From NCBI RefSeq assembly GCF_017114985.1, contig NZ_JABXKP010000083.1:23158-87157 (forward strand): a DNA stretch of 64,000 nucleotides, written 5' to 3'. This document shows positions 9,302-17,884 of this stretch, in pieces (the stretch's first letter is position 1; each line of letters starts with the position of its first letter). The notes beneath the pieces are model-generated. The model made no database searches. It was not told the origin of the DNA and saw only the letters and a list, made by a program, of their open reading frames with translations. This stretch comes from Nostoc sp. JL33. Lineage in GTDB: Bacteria > Cyanobacteriota > Cyanobacteriia > Cyanobacteriales > Nostocaceae. The position numbers and the translations under genes were made by a program.

Positions 9302-9889
9302 TCACCAAATTTCCGCCAAATCTAAAACAAATCCTGGCAAAACATCTTCTCCCGATAGAGTTTTAGGACTTTGTAAAATCTCAACTTCTCGATTGGGACG
9401 ATAAATTTCTACCTGCTGCTGCCTTCTATTAATTAACCAGCCCAATCTTGCGCCATTCTCCATGTATTCCCTCATTTTGGCTCGCGTTTTTTCTAAGGAA
9501 TCACTAGGAGACATTAACTCCACCACAAAATCGGGACACAAAGGAGCAAATCTTTCTTTTTCTGCTTCGCTCAAAGCATTCCAGCGTTCCATTTTCACCC
9601 ACGACGCATCTGGAGAACGCTCTGCACCATTGGGAAGTTTGAAACCACCAGAAGAGTCAAAGGATTTCCCTAGCTGATTTTGACGACTCCAATCTCTTAA
9701 TTGATAAGTTAAGTCAGCATTCCGGTCACTAGTGCTACTCCCCGTAGGTGGCATAATAATTAACTCCCCTGAAGCCGTCCGCTCAAACTTTAAGTCTCGA
9801 TTATTTTGACAAAGCTGAAAAAATTGCTCGTCAGTCAGGTCGATGTTTAGTTCGAGGGTAGGAGGTAAACTGACGGTGGTAGTATTCAT
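9302..9889 (-). CDS. Uma2 family protein (DUF820, PD-(D/E)XK-like)
   Basis: 195-residue Uma2/DUF820 protein, a restriction-endonuclease-fold family greatly expanded in cyanobacteria. Seen: the ERTASGELIIMPPTG strand pair near residue 35, SPDASWVKMERW near 92, PDFVVELMSPSDSLEKTRAKMREYMENGARLGWLI near 118-155 (the PD...E-x-(M/L)-S-P core) and VEIYRP. The function of the family is unknown despite the nuclease fold. A second, divergent member lies at 15352-15921. Confidence 0.9.
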   Translation of the reverse strand: MNTTTVSLPPTLELNIDLTDEQFFQLCQNNRDLKFERTASGELIIMPPTGSSTSDRNADLTYQLRDWSRQNQLGKSFDSSGGFKLPNGAERSPDASWVKMERWNALSEAEKERFAPLCPDFVVELMSPSDSLEKTRAKMREYMENGARLGWLINRRQQQVEIYRPNREVEILQSPKTLSGEDVLPGFVLDLAEIW

Positions 9890-10171
9890 ATTATCAGTTT
9901 GGCGAGAAGCTATATATCTATTCTAGTAGTCTGTCAAGTCAACTATCCTGGGTAAATAAGTTTGTAGTCAGGACTTTAGTCCTTAACTGATTCGCTCTTT
10001 GACAACTGGTTCACCCGATTGGGTGAATGCGATCGCCTCATCAGGAACTACTCTGAAAGAAGGTAGTGTTTTGATTATCTTAGCAATTATGCCTACAGAA
10101 TCAAAACTGTTAAATTGATTATTCTGGCTTTTAATTGTACATCAATAGCTTGTCTATCAAAGGGTCAAAGA

Positions 10172-12757
10172 GTGGATGAAACCGTTGTAAAATGGCTGTA
10201 TACACCAAATTGCCAGCAAGAGGCTATTAACCTGCTCTCAAAACTTGCCGTCAATTTACCAGGGGTGATTTTTCAAGTTCTGCAACGGCAGGATGGTTCT
10301 GTGTTTGTCCCTTATGTCAGTTCTGGTTGTCAATATTTGTATGAATTAGAACCAGAAGCTTTACAGGCAGACTTCCAGGTGCTATACAAACTGATCCATC
10401 CACAGGATATAAAAGCTTTTAGAGAATCTATTACTGTTTGTAAAACCACGCTTACACCTTGGCATTGGGAAGGTCGGATCATTACGCCTAGTGGCAAACT
10501 TAAGTGGATTCAAGGCACTTCGCAACCCGAATTACAAGCAGAAGGCAATTTTCTTTGGAATGGCTTAGTCGTGGATATTACAGACCGAAAACTAGCCGAA
10601 GAAAAATTGCAAGAGAGTGAGGCGCGGTATAAAGCAATTTTGGATGCTATTCCCGATTTGATGTTTCGCATCAGCCGCGATGGCGAGTATCTAGATTTGA
10701 AAAGTGAAGGAGCAAATATTACTCTTTCGAGAGAAGAAATAGTTGGGAAAAATTTGCAGGAGTTATTGCCCAGTGATGTTGCGGCGATTAGCCAAGTAGC
10801 GATCGCTAAAACTTTAGATTCTGGAACTTTGCAAACTTGCGAATATCAACTACCAACGCCTTTGGGAGTCAAAGATTATGAGGCGCGGTTGGTAGTAAGT
10901 GGTGAAGATGAGGTATTAGCAATTGTGCGAGATATCACAGAACGCAAACAAGCAGAAGTTAAATTACAAAATCTTGCCAAAAAATTTGCTAAAGCTTTTA
11001 GTTGCAGCCCGGATTCAATTACTATTAGTACGCTTGGTGAAGGATGCTTTATTGAAGTTAACGACAGTTTTGTGAAACTGGCAGGTTATGAGCGAGATCA
11101 GGTGATTGGTAAAACTTCTTTTGAGTTAAATCTTTGGGTAGACGATCGCGATCGCCTAAATTTGTTACAGGAGTTGCAAGCCACAGGAGTTGTTCGCAAC
11201 TTGGAAGTTGAATTTCGGCAAAAGTCTGGCGAGATAATTACAACGCTGGTTTCAGCCGAAGTCATTGATTTGGATGGTAACAAGAGCATCCTAGCAGTCC
11301 ATCACGACATTACAGAACGCAAACAAGTAGAAGCGCAATTACGCCTTTGTGGAGAACGCGATCGCTTGTTGGCAGAAACCCTAGTGCGAATTCGGTCTTC
11401 CCTTAATTTAGACCAAATCCTCCAAACCACCGTGACGGAAGTCAGGCAATTTCTCCAAGCAGATCGAGTTTTTATAAGTTTAAATAATCCCACTTTAGGA
11501 ATCAGAACTCTTGCCGAATCAGTAGATCCCAAGTATCCATCAGTCTTAGGTTGGTCTACTAATGATGAAGCTTATCTACAAGAATTAAGAAACTTACTAA
11601 AAGATAATCTTGTCCGTGTCATTGAAGATATAACAAAAATATCAGTATCTCCCAAAGTCAAAGCACACTATCGAAAATTCCAAACGAAAGCTACTTTGGC
11701 TGTACCAATTATGTTAAACAACGAATTATTTGGGGCGTTAATTGCCAATCAATGCTCAGGTTCGCGTCATTGGCAGCCCATAGAAATTGATTTGTTACAG
11801 CAGATGTCAGAACAGGTAGCGATCGCTATTCAGCAAAGCCAGATATGCCAAAAACTAGCAGAACTCAACACTAATTTAGAACAGCAAGTACAAGAACGGA
11901 CAGCACAGTTACAGCAGAAAATGCAAGAAGTTGAAAAATTGCATCGCGTCAAAGATGTAGTTTTGCACACAGTTGCCCATGATTTACGAACTTCGGTGAT
12001 GGGTAACTTGATGGTGTTAAAAAATTTGTTCAATCAGGGAGTGGGGAAGGACAAGGGGACAAGGGGACAAGGCGGACAAGGCGGACAAGGCGGACAAGGT
12101 GGACAAGGCGGACAAGGAAGAATTATTGAAGAATCTCACTTGTCTCCTCCCAATGCCCAATCCCCAATTCCAGTACCTCGCTCAATCATCGAGCGGATGA
12201 TTCAAGGCAATGATCGCCAACTGACGATGATTAACTCATTGCTAGAAATTAATTCCTGTGAAAAACAGGGTATTGACATCAAACGCGAACCTGTGGATTT
12301 TAGCACCCTACTGAGAGTAACATTCACCCAGTTGGAACCCATACTGACACAAAATCAAGCGGCTCTGAAGAACTTGGTTCCCGCAGATTTACCGTTAGTA
12401 ATGGCAGATGAAACTCGATTGCAGAAAGTTTTGTCACATTTAGTAACACATAGCTTGCAAAATAATCCACCAGGATTAAATTTTATTCTGAGTGCCAGCG
12501 TTGAGGGCGGAATGATTCGCACTCAGATTCAAGATGACGGTGTGGTAATGAGTAAACTAGAGTGCGATCGCCTTTTCGATCTGCATGTCCGTGATCCCCA
12601 AGACTGTTGTTCCACAGGCATTGGCTTAAAAATGTATCTTTGTCGGAAAGTTATTAAAGCACACGGCGGCGAAATCGGTGTTATTAGTAACCGCAAGCGC
12701 GGGTTAACTTTCTGGTTTACATTACCTTTAGCAACATCGGCAACAAATCGCCCATAA
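10172..12757 (+). CDS. PAS/GAF sensor histidine kinase with degenerate ATPase domain
   Basis: Multi-sensor kinase: three PAS/PAC modules (about residues 35-155, 155-270 and 270-390, each ending in a DITERKQ-like tail), a GAF domain (about 400-565), a coiled coil, and a HisKA-like region with AHDLRTSVMGNLMVLKN near residue 600. The HATPase region is damaged. The N-box reads HLVTHSLQNNPPG where the downstream paralogue has NLIVNALKHNPPG, and the G1 box reads DDGVVMS rather than DNGVGIS. A run of Gly-Gln-Gly repeats (about residues 622-650) is inserted just after the H-box. No membrane segment. GTG 10172 is preferred because AAAGGG precedes it; a TTG at 10115 is possible. Likely a pseudokinase partner of the next gene. 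Confidence 0.82.
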   Translation: MDETVVKWLYTPNCQQEAINLLSKLAVNLPGVIFQVLQRQDGSVFVPYVSSGCQYLYELEPEALQADFQVLYKLIHPQDIKAFRESITVCKTTLTPWHWEGRIITPSGKLKWIQGTSQPELQAEGNFLWNGLVVDITDRKLAEEKLQESEARYKAILDAIPDLMFRISRDGEYLDLKSEGANITLSREEIVGKNLQELLPSDVAAISQVAIAKTLDSGTLQTCEYQLPTPLGVKDYEARLVVSGEDEVLAIVRDITERKQAEVKLQNLAKKFAKAFSCSPDSITISTLGEGCFIEVNDSFVKLAGYERDQVIGKTSFELNLWVDDRDRLNLLQELQATGVVRNLEVEFRQKSGEIITTLVSAEVIDLDGNKSILAVHHDITERKQVEAQLRLCGERDRLLAETLVRIRSSLNLDQILQTTVTEVRQFLQADRVFISLNNPTLGIRTLAESVDPKYPSVLGWSTNDEAYLQELRNLLKDNLVRVIEDITKISVSPKVKAHYRKFQTKATLAVPIMLNNELFGALIANQCSGSRHWQPIEIDLLQQMSEQVAIAIQQSQICQKLAELNTNLEQQVQERTAQLQQKMQEVEKLHRVKDVVLHTVAHDLRTSVMGNLMVLKNLFNQGVGKDKGTRGQGGQGGQGGQGGQGGQGRIIEESHLSPPNAQSPIPVPRSIIERMIQGNDRQLTMINSLLEINSCEKQGIDIKREPVDFSTLLRVTFTQLEPILTQNQAALKNLVPADLPLVMADETRLQKVLSHLVTHSLQNNPPGLNFILSASVEGGMIRTQIQDDGVVMSKLECDRLFDLHVRDPQDCCSTGIGLKMYLCRKVIKAHGGEIGVISNRKRGLTFWFTLPLATSATNRP
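12038..12118 (+). repeat. In-frame minisatellite in the sensor kinase gene
   Basis: GACAAGGGGACAAGGGG followed by five tandem 9-bp GGCGGACAA-type units. It encodes a Gly-Gln-Gly repeat. Since 9 is a multiple of three, copy-number change keeps the frame, so length polymorphism between strains is likely. Confidence 0.85.
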
Positions 12758-12819
12758 ATCACCAAAAAATGAGAGGGTGTTATTTATGGCAATGTTGAGT
12801 AAGGGAACACCCTCAAGGT

Positions 12820-14583
12820 ATGGGCAAAGTTGCTCGGATGCTAATGGCTACTCCATTTACAACAGTGCAAAGGTGGTGCAAACAAAGCTTTTCTGCACCA
12901 ACAACAGATGAAACCACTACTCTTTACAGAGATTGGCGTAACCGTTTTTTGTGGCAGAGATTGCGTTTATGGTTATGGCTGGCGTTAATTTGTCTGTTGT
13001 CTTTTACTTTGCGAGACATTTACGGCTTGTTTTTTCCTTTTGCAGAGTTGCATCAACTGCCAGAAGTACTTAGAACTCAACGCCTTGTAATTAATATTGC
13101 AATGTTGCTGAGTATACTAATCTGCCTTGCCTTACATAAAACTAAGTTAGGTCGTTATCATCCAGATTTATTATTTTTAGGGTCTTCTTGGTCGATTAGT
13201 CTAGCATCACAGTTGTTTGCAACCATCACAGGTTTTGCGCTACCCGATACCATCGGCTGGTCGCTGTTGTTCTTGAGCCAAGCTGTGTTGATGCCTGTCT
13301 GCTGGATTTTTCACTTGCTGACTCAAGTGAGTGTGCTGATTTACTATTTTGGTGTGAATACGGCACTTGGGCTAAAAACACCAATCCCCGACCATCCAGA
13401 AATATATAATGTAACGTTCATTTTATACATTTTTTGGTTTTGTGCTATATGTGATATCGGTGTTTATCTGTACGATCGCCTGCAACGCTCTGAATTTTAC
13501 GCTCGTCAAGAACTGGAATCTGCCTACCAAAAGCTCAAGGTTGCAGAAGCTAAATATCGCACGATTTTTGAAAACGCCGTTGAAGGTATCTTTCAAAGTA
13601 GTCCCGATGGACGTTACATTACAGCAAATCCGGCTTTAGCACGCATTTATGGCTACTCCTTAGCGGAGGAGGTGACAACAAATTTAACTGATATTAAACA
13701 ATTGTACGTTCAGCCAAACCGCCGCGCAGAATTTGTGCGTCTGATGGAAAAGTATGGCAGCATTTCCGAGTTCGAGTCCCAAATTTATCGCCGAGACGGA
13801 AGTATTGTCTGGATTTCGGAAAAAGCCTACGCAGTCCGTGACGAACAAGGAAACCTGCTTTACTACGAAGGTTTGATTGAAGATATTACCCAGCGCAAAC
13901 AAACTGAAGAAGAACTACGAGTATTTTTCCATGCAGTTTCCCATGACTTACGCAACCCAGTGCTAGGTACTTTAATGGTGCTGAAAAATTTGCTTGCACG
14001 TCCAGAGGAAAATATTTCGCTTTCACGCTCAATTTTAGAGCGGATGATTCAAAGTAGCGATCGCCAACTTAATTTAATCAATTCCTTGATGGAAGCTCAT
14101 ATCAGCGAGGTGCAAGGTGTTGTATTGCAACGTCAAGCCGTACAATTACTGACAGTTGTCGAAGCTGCGATCGCCGATTTAGAGCCATTGCTGACACAAA
14201 ATCAAACAACCTTGACAAATCTCGTATCCGCAGATTTGCCATTAGTGAACGCTGATCCTACGCAACTATGGCGGGTTTTTTCTAACTTAATTGTTAATGC
14301 TCTGAAACACAATCCCCCTGGATTGGTCTTGACAATCAACGCTACCCGTAAGGATGACAAAATTTATTGTACTGTTAGTGACAACGGCGTGGGAATTAGT
14401 CAACAACAAAGCGATCGGCTTTTTGACCTTTACTTTCGGGGTGCAAGTATCCGCAATTCTGTAAGCTTGGGATTGGGTTTGTATTTGTGTAAGCAAATCA
14501 TCCATGCTCACGGTGGCGAAATTGGTGTAAATAGTGCATTGGATGCAGGGGCAACTTTTTGGTTTACATTACCTATTAGCTGA
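12820..14583 (+). CDS. Membrane PAS sensor histidine kinase
   Basis: 587-residue integral-membrane kinase. About five hydrophobic segments lie between residues 45 and 220 (a membrane sensor module resembling MASE-type domains), followed by a coiled coil, one PAS/PAC domain (about 245-365), HisKA with FHAVSHDLRNPVLGTLMVL near residue 368, and an intact HATPase with NLIVNALKHNPPG, DNGVGIS and a GLGLYLCKQIIHAHGGE G2 region. The last 200 residues are clearly paralogous to the end of the upstream kinase 62 bp away, so the pair arose by partial duplication. No response regulator is adjacent. Confidence 0.88.
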   Translation: MGKVARMLMATPFTTVQRWCKQSFSAPTTDETTTLYRDWRNRFLWQRLRLWLWLALICLLSFTLRDIYGLFFPFAELHQLPEVLRTQRLVINIAMLLSILICLALHKTKLGRYHPDLLFLGSSWSISLASQLFATITGFALPDTIGWSLLFLSQAVLMPVCWIFHLLTQVSVLIYYFGVNTALGLKTPIPDHPEIYNVTFILYIFWFCAICDIGVYLYDRLQRSEFYARQELESAYQKLKVAEAKYRTIFENAVEGIFQSSPDGRYITANPALARIYGYSLAEEVTTNLTDIKQLYVQPNRRAEFVRLMEKYGSISEFESQIYRRDGSIVWISEKAYAVRDEQGNLLYYEGLIEDITQRKQTEEELRVFFHAVSHDLRNPVLGTLMVLKNLLARPEENISLSRSILERMIQSSDRQLNLINSLMEAHISEVQGVVLQRQAVQLLTVVEAAIADLEPLLTQNQTTLTNLVSADLPLVNADPTQLWRVFSNLIVNALKHNPPGLVLTINATRKDDKIYCTVSDNGVGISQQQSDRLFDLYFRGASIRNSVSLGLGLYLCKQIIHAHGGEIGVNSALDAGATFWFTLPIS

Positions 14584-14777
14584 ATAGGCATACTGGGGTA
14601 TAACCTATACCAGGGAAGCTTTCGGTCTTTATCCAATTTCAAAAATCAAATATAAATCCTAGTATTAGTGACAAAAGTAACCATTTAAAGGTGACTTTTG
14701 GCACAGGTGTATGCCTGATTATTCTGATTAAATTGAGAATATACAAATCAAGCAATGCAACGGAGATTAAAGGATAT

Positions 14778-15098
14778 ATGAACCGCTTTAAATCTATTCT
14801 TCTTGGAGGCTTATTAGCAGCTGCTTCAATTGCTGCTCTTTCTCAAAATGCTAATGCTGCTGAATTTAGATCTGAGCATGATCGTTTTAATCGTGATACT
14901 GTAGGTTTTAATAACAATAAAGTTCAACGCGAACGTCAAGTCTATGAACAACGCGCTCGCCAATTGCGTGAACGTCAAGCTCGTGAACAACGCACTCGTG
15001 AATTGCGTGAACGTCAAGCTCGTGAACAACGCGCTCGTCAATTGCGTGAACGTCAAGCTCGTGAATTGCGTGAACGTCAAGCCCGTTTTAATCACTAA
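14778..15098 (+). CDS. Small secreted Arg/Glu/Gln-rich repeat protein
   Basis: 106 residues. It has a clear signal peptide (MNRFKSILLGGLLAAASIAAL, cut after ANA) and a mature part dominated by seven-residue units of the form LRERQAR/QRARQLR from about residue 54 to 104. The repeat should form a highly charged helix. ATG 14778 has AAAGGA upstream. I recognise no family. The matching repeat at DNA level (CGTGAACGTCAAGCTCGTGAA and variants) suggests growth by slippage. A strong terminator follows. Confidence 0.75.
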   Translation: MNRFKSILLGGLLAAASIAALSQNANAAEFRSEHDRFNRDTVGFNNNKVQRERQVYEQRARQLRERQAREQRTRELRERQAREQRARQLRERQARELRERQARFNH

Positions 15099-15127
15099 GC
15101 TGAAAATTTTCCCTCATATTACGTTAG

Positions 15128-15152
15128 GAGAGTAGCAATACTCTCTTTTTTT
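15128..15152 (+). terminator. Rho-independent terminator
   Basis: GAGAGTA, loop GCAA, TACTCTC, then seven T. It lies 30 bp after the small Arg-rich protein gene. Confidence 0.85.
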
Positions 15153-15351
15153 GTTTGCATAAATCTGTTCAAATTAATGCTTAAATAATGTTATTCAAGG
15201 GGCTGCTAAAAAAATTAGGCGTTTTTTGTCCAAATTATGAGTAATATCATGTCCGCATAAATAGTTATGCTAACCACATCATAAATTTTGGAATCAATAT
15301 TTGCATCTATATCTAGTGGTTAGGTTTCCATAAACCTTCTCGAATTTGCTA

Positions 15352-15921
15352 TTATTCAGGAAAAAACAAACGAATAGAACAACAAAATCCGGGTAAAAGT
15401 GGCGATGTTATTTCATCATCGCCTAACAAAGTAGCAACTAAAACCAATTGTGCTTTTTCTCGCCGATAAACTTTGACTTTTTGACTGAAGCGATCGACAA
15501 TCCAATACTCACGCACACCTCGCTCTGAATAAAGTTTCAGCTTTGCTTCTTTGTCTCGAAATTCATTTTGTTTACCAGGGGATAAAACCTCTATAACTAA
15601 CTCTGGTGCGCCGATCAAATGTCCCGCTTCATCTTCAATTTGCGCCAGTCGTTCTCGACTTACCCAAACTACATCCGGTATCACGCTATCTAATTGCGAA
15701 AAAATCACTCCGGGACTCACAATTGTTTCCCCTAAACCACTCGAATCTGACCAAACATCGAGTTGTCGGAATATTTTGCCACAAACTTGTTGATGACGGC
15801 GGTGAGGAGTGCGAGTCACAAAGAGTTCTCCATTAATAATTTCATAGCGCGTCCACTCATTTTCGGGTAGAACTTCTAAATCGTGAATTGTCCAGCGTAC
15901 TCCCTCAATGGCTTGGTTCAT
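15352..15921 (-). CDS. Uma2 family protein (DUF820)
   Basis: 189 residues. Shows the Uma2 core: RYEIINGELFVTRTPHRRHQ near residue 20, PDVVWVSRERL near 78, PELVIEVLSPGKQNEFRDKEAKLKLYSERGVREYWIVD near 100-140 and VKVYRRE. The PD...E-V-L-S-P-G signature is complete. Function unknown as for the family. It belongs to the subgroup with the R-G-V-R-E-Y-W-I-V-D motif and differs from the copy at 9.3 kb. Confidence 0.92.
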   Translation of the reverse strand: MNQAIEGVRWTIHDLEVLPENEWTRYEIINGELFVTRTPHRRHQQVCGKIFRQLDVWSDSSGLGETIVSPGVIFSQLDSVIPDVVWVSRERLAQIEDEAGHLIGAPELVIEVLSPGKQNEFRDKEAKLKLYSERGVREYWIVDRFSQKVKVYRREKAQLVLVATLLGDDEITSPLLPGFCCSIRLFFPE

Positions 15922-16034
15922 GATTGTCCCCGTTTGGTTCGTTGCCTTTGTTTAATTTTATCTTTGCTTCGGGCAAGGCAGCTATGCTATTTAAATTAGA
16001 ACCATAATCAAAAGCGGAAGATCAGGCGAAATGT

Positions 16035-16481
16035 ATGCTGACATTTACCCAACTTAAACCACCTAATAGCGATGCCGCCGTTACTTTTACTCTGGCGCTG
16101 ACAGCAGAAGAACGCACCCGCAGTCGTCATCGCTTTGAAGTAGAAGATGGTAAGGTTGTGTTTTTACATTTACCCAGAGGAACTGTCTTACACGATGGCG
16201 ATATTCTGCAAGAACAAACCTATAGCAGTTTAATCAGAATTACTGCCAAACCAGAATTAGTGCTGACTGCCTTTGCCCAAACACCACTTTTATTATTACG
16301 TGCAGCATACCATCTGGGAAATCGCCATGTACCTGTAGAAATTACTCCGACTTATTTACGCTTGTCTTCAGATTCGGTTTTACGCACAATGTTGGAACAA
16401 TTGGGGTTAGAAGTTAAAGAGGAAATTTTACCGTTTCAACCAGAATTGGGAGCTTATGGACAACAGTATCATGCTCACTGA
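16035..16481 (+). CDS. ureE: Urease accessory protein UreE
   Basis: Nickel-delivery chaperone for urease. 148 residues. The N-terminal UreE domain carries RSRHRFEVEDGKVVFLHLPRG, and the C-terminal domain has LLRAAYHLGNRHVPVEI, which includes the conserved metal-binding His. The C-terminal tail is short (QQYHAH) and not the long His-rich tail of some homologues. It overlaps ureF by 26 bp, indicating an operon. Confidence 0.95.
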   Translation: MLTFTQLKPPNSDAAVTFTLALTAEERTRSRHRFEVEDGKVVFLHLPRGTVLHDGDILQEQTYSSLIRITAKPELVLTAFAQTPLLLLRAAYHLGNRHVPVEITPTYLRLSSDSVLRTMLEQLGLEVKEEILPFQPELGAYGQQYHAH

Positions 16482-17148
16482 CAACCATCTTTTGAGTATT
16501 TTGCAGCTGGCTAGCCCTACTTTGCCTGTGGGAGCATATAGTTATTCTGAAGGTTTGGAAATGCTGGTGGAAAATGGTACGATCGCTAACCAGATACATC
16601 TCAAACATTGGTTAAAAGCAGAGTTGCTCTACGGGGCAATTCGGTTAGAGGCGGCGGTGATGGTACGATCGCAGCAAGCTACAAAAATGGGTGATGTAGA
16701 GTCGCTATGCCGTTGGAATCTCTGGTTATCGGCTGCTAGAGAAACAGAAGAGTTACGCGCTTCTAGTTGGCAAATGGGGCGATCGCTGATCCAATTACTT
16801 GGTAAACTAGAACCGCAGCTTGTACCTATTGCCAATGCTGTGGGTAATCCTTGCAATTATGCGATCGCTTTTGGTATTGCCGTTGCCCATTGGCAAATCA
16901 GTATCCAAGCCGGATTACTCGGATATCTGCATAGTTGGGCAAGTAATTTGATTACTGCCGGTGTGAAACTTATTCCTCTTGGACAAACAACAGGACAGCA
17001 GTTATTACTAAATTTACAACCATTATTTAGCGTTGCGGCCTTAGAAATTCTAGCCTTGGAGGATGATCAACTCGCCTGTTGTAGTTGGGGTTTGTCGCTG
17101 GCGAGTATGCAGCATGAAACGCAGTATACAAGGTTATTTAGGAGTTAG
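16456..17148 (+). CDS. ureF: Urease accessory protein UreF
   Basis: GTPase-regulating accessory protein that acts with UreG and UreD/H in urease activation. 230 residues. Typical opening LLQLASPTLPVGAYSYSEGLE (here SILQLASPTLPVGAY...), the ELRASSWQMGRSL region near residue 97 and the AFGIAVAHW helix. ATG 16456 overlaps ureE; ATG 16471 is an alternative start five codons in. The last codons and stop lie in the AGGAGTTAG repeat that spreads into the ureF-ureG gap. Confidence 0.93.
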   Translation: MDNSIMLTDNHLLSILQLASPTLPVGAYSYSEGLEMLVENGTIANQIHLKHWLKAELLYGAIRLEAAVMVRSQQATKMGDVESLCRWNLWLSAARETEELRASSWQMGRSLIQLLGKLEPQLVPIANAVGNPCNYAIAFGIAVAHWQISIQAGLLGYLHSWASNLITAGVKLIPLGQTTGQQLLLNLQPLFSVAALEILALEDDQLACCSWGLSLASMQHETQYTRLFRS

Positions 17149-17151
17149 GAG

Positions 17152-17220
17152 AGACGCGATTAATCGCGTCTGTACAAGGAGTTAGGAGAGACGCGATTAA
17201 TCGCGTACAAGGAGTTAGGA
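17152..17220. repeat. Duplicated GACGCGATTAATCGCGTC palindrome between ureF and ureG
   Basis: Two copies of a near-perfect palindrome, each followed by ACAAGGAGTTAGGAG. The AAGGAGTTAGGAG of the last copy lies immediately before the ureG ATG and would serve as its ribosome binding site. Related palindromes occur at about 33.96 kb (in the chlH-like gene) and 52.54 kb. Confidence 0.8.
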
Positions 17221-17223
17221 GTT

Positions 17224-17820
17224 ATGAATGCATTTAGAGTGGGGGTAGCTGGGCCAGTGGGTTCGGGGAAGACGGCTTTAGTTGATGGTTTGTGCAAGGG
17301 ATTGCGTGAGCAGTATCAGATTGCGGTGGTGACGAATGATATTTATACTCAGGAGGATGCTCAGTTTTTAGTGCGTTCTCAGGCGTTGGCAAGCGATCGC
17401 ATTTTGGGTGTAGAGACTGGTGGTTGTCCTCATACTGCCATCCGCGAAGATGCTTCAATGAATTTGGCGGCAATTGAACAGTTAGAGGAACGTTTTATCG
17501 ATTTGGATTTGGTATTTTTGGAAAGTGGCGGCGATAATTTAGCTGCTACTTTTAGTCCCGAATTGGTAGATTTAACGATTTACGTTATCGATGTTGCGGC
17601 TGGTGATAAAATTCCCCGCAAAGGTGGCCCTGGTATTACTAAATCTGATTTGTTGGTGATTAACAAAACTGACTTAGCACCATACGTTGGTGCAGATTTA
17701 AGTGTGATGGAACGAGATGCTAAAAAAATGCGCGGCGATAAACCTTTTATTTTTACTAATTTGAAAACTCAGTCTGGACTTGCAGATGTAATTAACTTTG
17801 TTTGCACAAATATTTGTTAA
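17224..17820 (+). CDS. ureG: Urease accessory GTPase UreG
   Basis: SIMIBI-class GTPase that powers nickel insertion into urease. 198 residues, usual length. The P-loop GPVGSGKTALVDGL is at residues 10-23, the metal-binding CPH motif is in VETGGCPHTAIREDASMNL near residue 65, then ESGGDNLAATFSPEL, and the NKTD base-recognition motif near residue 142. It is the third gene of ureE-F-G. The structural genes ureABC and ureD are not in the window, so they must lie elsewhere. Confidence 0.97.
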   Translation: MNAFRVGVAGPVGSGKTALVDGLCKGLREQYQIAVVTNDIYTQEDAQFLVRSQALASDRILGVETGGCPHTAIREDASMNLAAIEQLEERFIDLDLVFLESGGDNLAATFSPELVDLTIYVIDVAAGDKIPRKGGPGITKSDLLVINKTDLAPYVGADLSVMERDAKKMRGDKPFIFTNLKTQSGLADVINFVCTNIC

Positions 17821-17832
17821 AAAGAATTTTAT

Positions 17833-17854
17833 AACCCACGGAGGTGGGTTTTGT
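17833..17854 (+). terminator. Terminator after ureG
   Basis: AACCCAC, loop GGAG, GTGGGTT followed by TTGT. It lies 12 bp beyond the ureG stop codon. Confidence 0.75.
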
Positions 17855-17884
17855 CTGTGTAGACGCGGTTTCTAACCGCCCTTT

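Noticed and set aside
14826..15095. Antisense ORF over the Arg-rich repeat gene
   Set aside because: It is the mirror of the low-complexity repeat; the plus strand has a signal peptide, a Shine-Dalgarno site and a terminator.
15128..15152. Hairpin as a small RNA gene
   Set aside because: Stem, tetraloop and seven T are fully explained by a terminator for the gene just upstream.
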